64,000 nucleotides of DNA, taken from the NCBI GenBank assembly GCA_949152475.1, contig OX424560.1:124001-188000 (forward strand). The letters run 5' to 3'. Below, piece after piece: positions 1-12,300 of the stretch. Position numbers and translations under genes: made by a program. A model generated the notes under the pieces. It saw only the letters and a list, made by a program, of their open reading frames with translations, was not told the DNA's origin and did not search any database. The DNA comes from Terebella lapidaria (Eukaryota > Annelida > Polychaeta > Terebellida > Terebellidae). Positions within the stretch are counted from its first letter, which is position 1, and each line of letters opens with the position of its first letter.

Positions 1-2799
1 CTGGGGTTCTCAGCAGGCCTCAGTCCTCAGCAGGCCTCAGTCCCGAGGCAAAGAGAGGCTTCTGGGGTCCTCAGCAGGCCTCAGTCCCCAGGCAAAAAGA
101 AGCTTCTGGGGTCCTCAGCAGGCCTCGTTCTCCAAGCAAAGAGGAGCTTCTGGGGTCCTCAGCAGGCCTCAGTCCTCAGGCAAAGAGAAGCTTCTGGGGT
201 CCTCAGCAGGCCTCAGTCCCCGGGCAAAGAGAAACTTCTGGGGTCCTCAGCAGGCCTCAGTCCCCAGGCAAAAAGAAGCTGCTGATGTCCTCAGCAGGCC
301 TCAGTATCCAGGCAAAGAGAAGCTTCTGGGGTCCTCAGCAGGCCTCAGTCCCCAGGCAAAGAGAAGCTTCTTTCGTCTTCAGCAGGCCTCAGTCCCAGGC
401 GCAGAGAAGCTTCTGGGGTTCTCAGCAGGCCTCAGTCCCTAGGCAAGGAGAAGCTTCTGGGGTCCTCAGCAGGCCTCAGTCCCCAGGCAAAAAGAAGCTT
501 CCGGGGTCCTCAGCAGGCCTCATTCTCCAAGCAAAGAGGAGCTTCTGGGGTCCTCAGCAGGCCTCATTCTCCAAGCAAAGAGGAGCTTCTGGGGTCCTCA
601 GCAGGCCTCAGTCCTCAGGCAAAGAGAAGCTACTGGGGTACTCAGCAGGCCTCAGTCCCCGGGCAAAGAGAAGCTTCTGGGGTCCTCAGCAGGCCTCAGT
701 CCCTAGGCAAAGAAAAGCTTCTGAGGTCCTCAGCAGGCCTCAGTCTCCAGGCAAGGAGAAGCTTCTCGGGTCCTCAGCAGGCCTCAGCAGGCCTCGGTCC
801 CCAGGCAAAGAGAAGCTTTTGGGTCCTCAGCAGGCCTCACTCTCCAGGCAAAGAGAAGCTTCTGGAGTTCTCAGCAGCCTCAGTCTCCAGGCAAACAAAA
901 GCTTCTGGGGTCCTGAGCAGGCCTCAGTCCCCAGGCAAAGAGAAGCTTCTGGGGTCTTCGGCAGGCCTCAGTCCCCAGGCAAAGAGAAGCTTCTGGAGTC
1001 CTCAGCAAGCCTCCGTCCCCAGGCAAAGAGAAGCTTCTGGGGTCCTTATCAGGCCTCATTCCCCAGGCAAAGAGAAGCTTATGGGGTCCTTAGCAGGCCT
1101 CAGTCCCCAGACAAAGAGAAGCTTAGCATGCCTCAGTTTCCAGGCGAAGAGAAGCTTAGCAGGCCTCAGTCCCCAGGCAAAAAGAGGCTTCTGAGGTCCT
1201 CAGCAGGCCTCAGTCCACATGCATAGAGAAGCTTTTGGGGTCCTCAGCAGGCCTCAGTCCCATTCAAAGAGAAGTTTCTGGGGTCCTCAGCAGGCCTCAG
1301 TCCCCAGACAAAGAGAAGCATCCGAGGTCCTCAGCAGGCCTCAGTCCCCAGGCATAGAGAAGCTTTTGGGGTCCTCAGCAGGCCTCAGTCCCATTCAAAG
1401 AGAAGCTTCTGGGGTCCTCAGCAGGCCTCAGTCCCCAGGCAAAGAGAAGCTTCCGGGGTCCTCAGCAGGCCTCAGTCCCCAGGCAAAGATAAGCTTCTGA
1501 GGTCCTTAGCAGGCCTCAGTCCCAAGGCAAAGAGAAGCTTCTGGGGTCCTTAGCAGGCCTCAGTCCCCAGGGAAAGAGAAGCTTCTGGGGTCCTTAGCAG
1601 GCCTCAGTCCCCAGGCAAGGAGAAGCTTAGCAGGCCTCAGTCCCCAGGCAAAGAGAGGCTTCTGGAGTCCTCAACAGGCCTCAGTCCCCAGACAAAGAGA
1701 AGCTTCTGAGGTCCTCAGCAGGCCTCAGTTGCCAGGCAAAGAGAAGCTTCTGAGGTCCTCAGCCGGCCTCAGTTGCCAGGCAAAGAGAAGCTTCTGGGGT
1801 CCTCAGCAGGCCTCAGTCCCCATTCAAAAAGAAGCTTCTGGTGTCTTCAGCAGGCCTCAGTCCCCCGGCAAAGAGAAGCTTCTATGGTCCTCAGCAGGCC
1901 TCAGTCCCCAGACAAAGAGAAGCATCTGACGTCCTCAGCAGGCCTCAGTCCCCAGGCAAAAAGAAGCTTCTAGGGTCCTCAGCAGGCCTCAGTCCCATTC
2001 AAAGAGAAGCTTCTGGGGTTCTCAGCAGGCCTCAGTCCCCAGGCAAAGAGAAGCTTCTGGGGTCCTCATCAGGCCTCAGTCCCCAGGCAAAGAGAAGCTT
2101 CTGGGGTCCTTAGCAGGCCTCAGACCCCAGGCAAAGAGAGGCTTAGCAGGTCTCAGTCCCCAGGCAAAGAGAAGCTTAGCAGGCCTCAGTCCCCAGGCAA
2201 AAAGAGGCTTCTGGGGTCCTCAGCAGGCCTCAGTCCCCAGGCAAAGAGAAGCTTCTGAGGTCCTCCGGAGGCCTCAGTCCCCAGGCAAAGAGAAGCTTCT
2301 GGGGTCCTCAGCAGGCCTCAGTCCCCAGACAAAGAGAAGCTTCTGAGGTCCTCAATTGCCAGGCAAAGAGAAGCTTCTGGGGTCCTCAGCAGGCCTCAGT
2401 CCCCATTCAAAGAGAAGCTTCTGAGGTTTTCAGCAGGCCTCAGTCCCCTGGCAAAAAGAAGCTTCTGAGGTCCTCAACAGGCCTCAGTCCCCAGACAAAG
2501 AGAAGCATCTCAGGTCCTCAGCAGGCCTCAGTCCCCAGGCAAAGAGAAGCTTCTTTGGTCCTCAACAGGCCTCAGTCTCCATTCAGAGAGAAGCTTCTGG
2601 GGTCCTCAGCATGCCTCAGTCATCACGCAAAGAGAACCTTTTGAAGTCCTCAGCAGGCCTCAGTCTCCAGGCAAAGAGAAGCTTCTGAGGTCCTCAGCAG
2701 GCCTCCGTCCCCAGGCAAAGAGAATCGTCTGGGGTCCTCAGCAGGCCTCAGTCCTCAGGCAAAGAGAAGCTGCTGGGGTCCTCAGCAGGCCTCAGTCCC

Positions 2800-4725
2800 C
2801 AGACAAAAAGAAGCTTCTAGGGTCCTCAGCAGGCCTCATTCCCCAGGAAAAGAGAAGCTTCTGAGGTCCTCAGCAGGCCTCAGTCCCCAGGCAAACAGAA
2901 GCTTCTGAGGTCCTCAGCAGGCCTCAGTCCCCAGGCAAAGAGAAGCTTAGCAGGCCTCAGTCCCCAGGCAAAGAGAGGCTTCTGCGGTCCTCAGCAGGCC
3001 TCAGTCCCCAGGCAAAGAGAAGCTTCTGAGGTCTTCAGCAGGCCTCAGTCCCCAGGCAAAGAGAAGCTCCTGTGGTCCTCAACAGGCCTCAGTCCCCAAA
3101 CAAAGAAAAGCTTCTGAGGTCCTCAGCAGGCCTCAGTTGCAAGGCAAAGAGAAGCTTCTGGGGTCCTCAGCAGGCCTCAGTCCCCAGGCAAAGAGAAGCT
3201 TCCGGGGTCCTCAGCAGGCCTCAGTCCCCAGGCAAAGAAGCTTCTGGGGTCCTTAGCAGGCCTCATTCCCTAGGCAAAGAGAAGCTTCTGGTGTCATCAG
3301 CATGCCTCAGTCCTCAGAAGGCCTCAGTCCCCAAGCAAAGAGAAGCTTCTGGGGTCCTCAGCAAGCATCAGTCCCCAGGCAAAGAGAACCTTCTGGTGTC
3401 CTCAGCAGGCCTCAGTCCTCAGGCAAAGAGAAGCTTCCGGGGTCCTCAGCAGGCCTCAGTCCCCAGGCAAAGAGAAGCTTCTGGTGTCCTCAGCATGCCT
3501 CAGTCCTCAGAAGGCCTCAGTCCCCAAGCAAGGAGAAGCTTCTGGGGTCCTCAGCAGGCATCAGTCCCCAGGCAAAGAGAACCTTCTGGTGTCCTCAGCA
3601 GGCCTCAGTCCTCAGGCAAAGAGAAGCTGCCGGGGTCCTCAGCAGGCCTCAGTCCCCTGGCAAAGAGAAGCTTCTGGGGTCCTCAGCAGGCCTCAGCCCC
3701 CACTCAATAAAAAGCTGCTGGGGTCCTCAGCAGGCCTCAGTCTCCAGGCAAAAAGAAGCTTCTAGGGTCCTCAGCAGGCCTCATTCCCCAGGAAAAGAGA
3801 AGCTTCTGAGGTCCTCAGCAGGCCTCAGTCCCCAGGCAAAGAGAAGCTTCTGAGGTCCTCAGCAGGCCTCAGTCCCCAGGCAAAGAGAAGCTTAGCAGGC
3901 CTCAGTCCCCAGGCAAAGAGAGGCTTCTGCGGTCCTCAGCAGGCCTCAGTCCCCAGGCAAAGAGAAGCTTCTGAGGTCTTCAGCAGGCCTCAGTCCCCAG
4001 GCAAAGAGAAGCTCCTGTGGTCCTCAACAGGCCTCAGTCCCCAAACAAAGAAAAGCTTCTGAGGTCCTCAGCAGGCCTCAGTTGCAAGGCAAAGAGAAGC
4101 TTCTGGGGTCCTCAGCAGGCCTCAGTCCCCAGGCAAAGAGAAGCTTCCGGGGTCCTCAGCAGGCCTCAGTCCCCAGGCAAAGAAGCTTCTGGGGTCCTTA
4201 GCAGGCCTCATTCCCTAGGCAAAGAGAAGCTTCTGGTGTCATCAGCATGCCTCAGTCCTCAGAAGGCCTCAGTCCCCAAGCAAAGAGAAGCTTCTGGGGT
4301 CCTCAGCAAGCATCAGTCCCCAGGCAAAGAGAACCTTCTGGTGTCCTCAGCAGGCCTCAGTCCTCAGGCAAAGAGAAGCTTCCGGGGTCCTCAGCAGGCC
4401 TCAGTCCCCAGGCAAAGAGAAGCTTCTGGTGTCCTCAGCATGCCTCAGTCCTCAGAAGGCCTCAGTCCCCAAGCAAGGAGAAGCTTCTGGGGTCCTCAGC
4501 AGGCATCAGTCCCCAGGCAAAGAGAACCTTCTGGTGTCCTCAGCAGGCCTCAGTCCTCAGGCAAAGAGAAGCTGCCGGGGTCCTCAGCAGGCCTCAGTCC
4601 CCTGGCAAAGAGAAGCTTCTGGGGTCCTCAGCAGGCCTCAGCCCCCACTCAATAAAAAGCTGCTGGGGTCCTCAGCAGGCCTCAGTCTCCAGGCAAAAAG
4701 AAGCTTCTAGGGTCCTCAGCAGGCC
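2800..4725. repeat. Higher-order duplication inside the 44-bp array (945-bp offset)
   Basis: Two adjacent blocks of the minisatellite are essentially identical at an offset of 945 bp. For example 3072-3710 and 4017-4655 give the same translation, and 2821 onward matches 3766 onward. The block includes marker variants such as GCTCCTGTGG, TTGCAAGG and CCCACTCAATAAAAAGC, so the match is not just shared consensus. A recent unequal exchange is the simplest explanation, though an assembly duplication cannot be excluded. Confidence 0.9.
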
Positions 4726-5389
4726 TCAGTAACCAGGCAAAGAGAGGCTTCTGAGGTCCTCAGCAGGCCTCAGTTGCAAGGCAAAGAGAACCTTCTGGGG
4801 TCCTCAGCAGGCCTCAGTCCCCAGGCAAAGAGAAGCTTCTGAGGTCCTCAAGAGGCCTCAGTTGCAAGGCAAAGAGAAGCTTCTGGGGTCCTTAGCAGGC
4901 CTCATTCCCTAGGCAAAGAGAAGCTTCTGGTGTCATCAGCATGCCTCAGTCCTCAGAAGGCCTCAGTCCCCAAGCAAAGAGAAGCTTCTGGGGTCCTCAG
5001 CAAGCATCAGTCCCCAGGCAAAGAGAACCTTCTGGTGTCCTCAGCAGGCCTCAGTCCTCAGGCAAAGAGAAGCTTCCGGGGTCCTCAGCAGGCCTCAGTC
5101 CCCAGGCAAAGAGAAGCTTCTGGTGTCCTCAGCATGCCTCAGTCCTCAGAAGGCCTCAGTCCCCAAGCAAAGAGAAGCTTCTGGGGTCCTCAGCAGGCAT
5201 CAGTCCCCAGGCAAAGAGAACCTTCTGGTGTCCTCAGCAGGCCTCAGTCCTCAGGCAAAGAGAAGCTTCTGGGGTCCTCAGCAGGCCTCAGCCCCCACTC
5301 AATAAAAAGCTGCTGGGGTCCTCAGCAGGCCTCAGTCCCCAGGCAAAAAGAAGCTTCTAGGGTCCTCAGCAGGCCTCAGTAACCAGGCA

Positions 5390-8300
5390 AAGAGAGGCTT
5401 CTGAGGTCATCAGCAGGCCTCAGTCCCCAGGCAAAGAGAAACTTCTGGGGTCCTCAGCAGGCCTCGCTCCCCAGACAAAGAGAAGCTTCTGAGGTCCTCA
5501 AGAGGCCTCATTTGCAAGGCAAAGAGAAGCTTCTGGGGTCCTCAGCAGGCCTCAGTCCCCAGGCAAAGAGAAGCTTCCGGGGTCCTCAGCAGGCCTCAGT
5601 CCTTAGGAAGAGAAGCTTCTGGGGTCCTTAGCAGGCCTCAGTCCAGAGGCAAAGAGAAGCTTCTGGGGTCCTCAGCAGGCCTCCGTCCCCAGGAAAAGAG
5701 AAGCTTCTGGTGTCCTCAGTAGGCTTCAGTCCCCAGGCAAAGAGAAGTTTCTGGGGTCCTCAACAGGCCTCAGTCCCCAGGCAAAGAGAAGCTTCTGGGG
5801 TCCTCAGCAGGCCTCAGTCCCCAGGCAAAGATAAGCTTAGCAGGCCTCAGTCCCCAGGTATAGAAAGGCTTCTGGGGTCTTCAGCAGGCCTCAGCCCCCG
5901 GCAAAGAGAAGCTCATATGGTCCTCAACAGGCCTCAGTCCCCAGACAAAGAGAAGCTTCTGAGGTCCTCAGCAGGCCTCAGTCCCCAGGCAAAGAGAAGC
6001 TCCTGTGGTCCTCAACAAGCCTCAGTCCCCAGACAAAGAGAAGCTTCTGAGGTCCTCAGCAGGCCTCAGTTGCAAGGCAAAGAGAAGCTTCTGGGGTCCT
6101 CAGCAGGCCTCGGTCCCCAGGCAAAGAGAAGCTTCTGCGGTCCTCAGCAGGCCTCCGTCCCCAGGAAAAGAGAAGCTTCTGGTGTCCTCAGTAGGCTTCA
6201 GTCCCCAGGCAAAGAGAAGCTTCTGGGGTCCTCAGCAGGCCTCAGTCCTCAGGCAAAGAGAAGCTTCCGGGGTCCTCAGCAGGCCTCAGTCCCAAGGCAA
6301 AGAGAAGCTTCTGGGGTCCTCAGCAGGCCTCAGTCCCCAGGCAAAGAGAAGCTTGTTTGGTCTTCAGCAGGCCTCAGTCCCAGGCGAAGAGAAGCTTCTG
6401 GGGTTCTCGGCAGGCCTCAGTCCTCAGCAGGCCTCAGTCCCTAGGCAAAGAGAAGCTTCTGGGATCCTCAGCAGGCCTCAGTCCCCAGGCAAAAAGAAGC
6501 TTCTGGGGTCCTCAGCAGGCCTCATTCTCTAAGCAAAGAGGAGCTTCTGGGGTCCTCAGCAGGCCTCATTCTCCAAGCAAAGAGGAGCTTCTGGGGTCCT
6601 CAGCACGCCTCAGTCTCCAGGCAAAGAGAAGCTTCTGGTGTCCTCAACAGGCCTCAGTCCCCAGGCAAAGAGAAGCTTCTAGGATCCTCAGCAGGCCTCA
6701 GTCCCCAGGCAAAGAGAAGCTTATCAGGCGTCAGTCCCCAGGCAAAGAGAGGCTTCTGGGGTCCTCAGCAGGCCTCAGTCCCAACGCAAAGAGGAGCTTC
6801 TGAGGTCCTCAGCAGACCTCAGTCCCCAGGCAAAGAGAAGCTCCTGTGGTCGTCAACGGGCCTCAGTCCCCAGACACAGAAAAGCTTCTGAGGTCCTCAG
6901 CAGGCCTCAGTTGCAAGGCAAAGAGAAGGTTCTGGGGTCCTCAGCAGGCCTCAGTCCCCAGGCAAAGAGAAGCTTCCGGGGTCCTTAGCAGGCCTCATTC
7001 CCCAAGCAAAGAGAAGCTTCTGGTGTCCTCAGCATGCCTCAGTCCTCAGAAGGCCTCAGTCCCCAAGCAAAGAGAAGCTTCTAGGGTCCTCAGCAGGCAT
7101 CAGTCCCCAGGCAAAGAGAACCTTCTGGTGTCCTCAGCAGGCCTCAGTCCTCAATCAAAGAGAAGCTTCCGGGGTCCTCAGCAGGCCTCAGTTCCCAGGC
7201 AAAGAGAAGCTTCTGGGGTCCTCAGCAGGCCTCAGCCCCCACTCAATAAAAAGCTGCTGGGGTCCTCAGCAGGCCTCAGTCCCCAGGCAAAAAGAAGCTT
7301 CTAGGGTCCTCAGCAGGCCTCAGTAACCAGGCAAAGAGAGGCTTCTGAGGTCATCAGCAGGCCTCAGTCCCCAGGCAAAGAGAAGCTTCTGGGGTCCTCA
7401 GCAGGCCTCGCTCCCCAGACAAAGAGAAGCTTCTGAGGTCCTCAAGAGGCCTCATTTGCAAGGCAAAGAGAAGCTTCTGGGGTCCTCAGCAGGCCTCAGT
7501 CCCCAGGCAAAGAGAAGCTTCCGGGGTCCTCAGCAGGCCTCAGTCCTTAGGAAGAGAAGCTTCTGGGGTCCTTAGCAGGCCTCAGTCCAGAGGCAAAGAG
7601 AAGCTTCTGGGGTCCTCAGCAGGCCTCCGTCCCCAGGAAAAGAGAAGCTTCTGGTGTCCTTAGTAGGCTTCAGTCCCCAGGCAAAGAGAAACTTCTGGGG
7701 TCTTCAGCAGGCCTCAGTCCCCAGGCAAAGAGAAGTTTCTGGGGTCCTCAACAGGCCTCAGTCCCCAGGCAAAGAGAAGCTTCTGGGGTCCTCAGCAGGC
7801 CTCAGTCCCCAGGCAAAGATAAGCTTAGCAGGCCTCAGTCCCCAGGTATAGAAAGGCTTCTGGGGTCTTCAGCAGGCCTCAGCCCCCGGCAAAGAGAAGC
7901 TCATATGGTCCTCAACAGGCCTCAGTCCCCAGACAAAGAGAAGCTTCTGAGGTCCTCAGCAGGCCTCAGTCCCCAGGCAAAGAGAAGCTCCTGTGGTCCT
8001 CAACAAGCCTCAGTCCCCAGACAAAGAGAAGCTTCTGAGGTCCTCAGCAGGCCTCAGTTGCAAGGCAAAGAGAAGCTTCTGGGGTCCTCAGCAGGCCTCG
8101 GTCCCCAGGCAAAGAGAAGCTTCTGGGGTCCTCAGCAGGCCTCCGTCCCCAGGAAAAGAGAAGCTTCTGGTGTCCTCAGTAGGCTTCAGTCCCCAGGCAA
8201 AGAGAAGCTTCTGGGGTCCTCAGCAGGCCTCAGTCCTCAGGCAAAGAGAAGCTTCCGGGGTCCTCAGCAGGCCTCAGTCCCAAGGCAAAGAGAAGCTTCT

Positions 8301-9370
8301 GGGGTCCTCAGCAGGCCTCAGTCCCCAGGCAAAGAGAAGCTTGTTTGGTCTTCAGCAGACCTCAGTCCCAGGCGAAGAGAAGCTTCTGGGGTTCTCGGCA
8401 GGCCTCAGTCCTCAGCAGGCCTCAGTCCCTAGGCAAAGAGAAGCTTCTGGGATCCTCAGCAGGCCTCAGTCCCCAGGCAACAAGAAGCTTCTGGGGTCCT
8501 CAGCAGGCCTCATTCTCCAAGCAAAGAGGAGCTTCTGGGGTCCTCAGCAGGCCTCATTCTCCAAGCAAAGAGGAGCTTCTGGGGTCCTCAGCACGCCTCA
8601 GTCTCCAGGCAAAGAGAAGCTTCTGGTGTCCTCAACAGGCCTCAGTCCCCAGGCAAAGAGAAGCTTCTAGGATCCTCAGCAGGCCTCAGTCCCCAGGCAA
8701 AGAGAAGCTTAGCAGGCGTCAGTCCCCAGGCCAAGAGAGGCTTCTGGGGTCCTCAGCAGGCCTCAGTCCCCAGGCAAAGAGAAGCTTCTGAGGTCCTCAG
8801 CAGACCTCAGTCCCCAGGCAAAGAGAAGCTCCTGTGGTCCTCAACGGGCCTCAGTCCCCAGACACAGAAAAGCTTCTGAGGTCCTCAGCAGGCCTCAGTT
8901 GCAAGGCAAAGAGAAGGTTCTGGGGTCCTCAGCAGGCCTCAGTCCCCAGGCAAAGAGAAGCTTCCGGGGTCCTTAGCAGGCCTCATTCCCCAGGCAAAGA
9001 GAAGCTTCTGGTGTCCTCAGCATGCCTCAGTCCTCAGGCAAAGAGAAGCTTCCGGGGTCCTCAGCAGGCCTCAGTCCCCAGGCAAAGAGAAGCTTCTGGG
9101 GTCCTCAGCAGGCCTCAGTCCCCAGGCAAAGAGAAGCTTCTGAGGTCCTCAAGAGACCTCAGTTGCAAGGCAAAGAGAAGCTTCTGGGGTCCTTAGCAGG
9201 CCTCATTCCCTAGGCAAAGAGAAGCTTCTGGTGTCATCAGCATGCCTCAGTCCTCAGAAGGCCTCAGTCCCCAAGCAAAGAGAAGCTTCTGGGGTCCTCA
9301 GCAAGCATCAGTCCCCACGCAAAGAGAACCTTCTGGTGTCCTCAGCAGGCCTCAGTCCTCAGGCAAAGAG
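5390..9370. repeat. Higher-order duplication inside the 44-bp array (about 1.94-1.99 kb offset)
   Basis: Blocks starting near 5400 and near 7343 carry the same order of unit variants. The offset is 1942 bp at the start and 1988 bp further along (6005 vs 7993, 6357 vs 8345, 6846 vs 8834). The increase of about one unit matches an extra 44-bp copy near 7690. Parts of the same variant order recur again from about 9860 to 11100, so this is a multi-step higher-order structure. Confidence 0.85.
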
Positions 9371-12300
9371 AAGCTTCCGGGGTCCTCAGCAGGCCTCAGT
9401 CCCCAGGCAAAGAGAAGCTTCTGGTGTCCTCAGCATGCCTCAGTCCTCAGAAGGCCTCAGTCCCCAAGCAAAGAGAAGCTTCTGGGGTCCTCAGCAGGCA
9501 TCAGTCCCCAGGCAAAGAGAACCTTCTGGTGTCCTCAGCAGGCCTCAGTCCTCAGGCAAAGAGAAGCTGCCGGGGTCCTCAGCAGGCCTCAGTCCCCTGG
9601 CAAAGAGAAGCTTCTGGGGTCCTCAGCAGGCCTCAGCCCCCACTCAATAAAAAGCTGCTGGGGTCCTCAGCAGGCCTCAGTCCCCAGGCAAAAAGAAGCT
9701 TCTAGGGTCCTCAGCAGGCCTCAGTAACCAGGCAAAGAGAGGCTTCTGAGGTCCTCAGCAGGCCTCAGTCCCCAGGCAAAGAGAAGCTTCTGGGGTCCTC
9801 AGCAGGCCTCGCTCCCCAGACAAAGAGAAGCATCTGAGGTCCTCAAGAGGCCTCATTTGCAAGGCAAAGAGAAGCTTCTGGGGTCCTCAGCAGGCCTCAG
9901 TCCCCAGGCAAAGAGAAGCTTCCGGGGTCCTCAGCAGGCCTCAGTCCTCAGGCAAAGAGAAAATTCCGGGGTCCTCAGCAGGCCTCAGTCCCAAGGCAAA
10001 GAGAAGCTTCTGGGGTCCTCAGCAGGCCTCAGTCCCCAGGCAAGGAGAAGCTTGTTTGGTCTTCAGCAGGCCTCAGTCCCAGGCGAAGAGAAGCTTCTGG
10101 GGTTCTCGGCAGGCCTCAGTCCTCAGCAGGCCTCAGTCCCTAGACAAAGAGAAGCTTCTGGGATCCTCAGCAGGCCTCAGTCCCCAGGCAAAAAGAAGCT
10201 TCTGAGGTCCTCAGCAGGCCTCATTCTCCAAGCAAAGAGGAGCTTCTGGGGTCCTCAGCAGGCCTCATTCTCCAAGCAAAGAGGAGCTTCTGGGGTCCTC
10301 AGCACGCCTCAGTCTCCAGGCAAAGAGAAGCTTCTGGTGTCCTCAACAGGCTTCAGTCCCCAGGCAAAGAGAAGCTTCTAGGATCCTCAGCAGGCCTCAG
10401 TCCCCAGGCAAAGAGAAGCTTAGCAGGCGTCAGTCCCCAGGCAAAGAGAGGCTTCTGGGGTCCTCAGCAGGCCTCAGTCCCCAGGCAAAGAGAAGCTTCT
10501 GAGGTCCTCAGCAGACCTCAGTCCCCAGGCAAAGAGAAGCTCCTGTGGTCCTCAACAGGCCTCAGTCCCCAGACACAGAAAAGCTTCTGAGGTCCTCAGC
10601 AGGCCTCAGTTGCAAGGCAAAGAGAAGGTTCTGGGGTCCTCAGCAGGCCTCAGTCCCCAGGCAAAGAGAAACTTTCGGGGTCCTCAGCAGGCATCAGTCC
10701 CCAGGCAAAGAAGCTTCTGGGGTCCTTAGCAGGCCTCATTCCCCAGGCAAAGAGAAGCTTCTGGTGTCCTCAGCATGCCTCAGTCCTCAGAAGGCCTCAG
10801 TCCCCAAGCAAAGAGAAGCTTCTAGGGTCCTCAGCAGGCATCAGTCCCCAGGCAAAGAGAACCTTCTGGTGTCCTCAGCAGGCCTCAGTCCTCAATCAAA
10901 GAGAAGCTTCCGGGGTCCTCAGCAGGCCTCAGTCCCCAGGCAAAGAGAAGCTTCTGGGGTCCTCATCAGGCCTCAGCCCCCACTCAATAAAAAGCTGCTG
11001 GGGTCCTCAGCAGGCCTCAGTCCCCAAGCAAAGAGAAGCTGCTGGGGTCCTCAGCAGGCCTCAGTCCCCAGGCAAAAAGAAGCTTCTAGGGTCCTCAGCA
11101 GGCCTCAGTCCCCAGGCAAAGAGAAGCTTCTGAGGTCCGCAGCAGGCCTCAGTCCCCAGGCAAAGAGAAGCTTCTGGGATCCTCAGCAGGCCTCAGTCCC
11201 CAGCCAAAGAGAAGCTTAGCAGGCCTCAGTCCCCAGGCAAAGAAAGGCTTCTTGGGTCCTCAGCAGGCCTCGGTCCCCAGGCAAAGAGAAGCTTCTGAGG
11301 TCCTCAGCAGGCCTCAGTCCCCAGGCAAAGAGAAGCTCCTGTGGTCCTCAACAGGCCTCAGTCCCCAGACAAAGAGAAGCTTCTGAGGTCCTCAGCAGGC
11401 CTCAGTTGCAAGGCAAAGAGAAGCTTCTGGGGTCCTCAGCAGGCCTCAGTCCCCAGGCAAAGATAAGCTTCCGGGGTCCTCAGCAGGCCTCAGTCCCCAG
11501 GCAAAGAAGCTTCTGGGGTCCTTAGCAGGCCTCATTCCCCAGGCAAAGATAAGCTTCTGGTGTCCTCAGCAGGCCTCAGTCCTCAGAAGGCCTCAGTCCC
11601 CAAGCAAAGAGAAGCATCTGGGGTCCTCAGCAGGCCTCAGTGCCCAGGCAAAGAGAAGCTTCTGGGGTCCTCAGCAGGCCTCAGTCCCCAGGCAAAAAGA
11701 AGCTTCTAGGGTCCTCAGCAGGCCTCAGTCCCCAGGCAAAGAGAAGCTTCTGAGGTCCTCAGCAGGCCTCAGTCCCCAGGCAAAGAGAAGCTTCTCGGAT
11801 CCTCAGCAGGCCTCAGTCCCCAGGCAAAGAGAAGCTTAGCAGACCTCAGTCCCCAGGCAAAGAAAGGCTTCTTTGGTCCTCAGCAGGCCTCAGTCCCCAG
11901 GCAAAGAGAAGCTTCTGAGGTCCTCAGCAGGCCTCAGTCCCCAGGCAAAAAAAAAGCTTCTAGGGTCCTCAGCAGGCCTCAGTCCCCAGGCAAAGAGAAG
12001 CTTCTGAGGTCCTCAGCAGGCCTCAGTTGCAAGGCAAAGAGAAGCTTCTGGGGTCCTCAGCAGGCCTCAGTCCCCAGGCAAAGAGAAGCTTCCGGGGTCC
12101 TCAGCAGGCCTCAGTCCCCAGGCAAAGAAGCTTTTGGGGTCCTTAGCAGGCCTCATTCCCCAGGCAAAGAGAAGCTTCTGGTGTCCTCAGCATGCCTCAG
12201 TCAGAAGGCCTCAGTCCCCAAGCAAAGAGAAGCTTCTGGGGTCCTCAGCAGGCCTCAGTCCCCAGGCAAAGAGAAGCATCTGGTGTCCTCAGCAGGCCTC

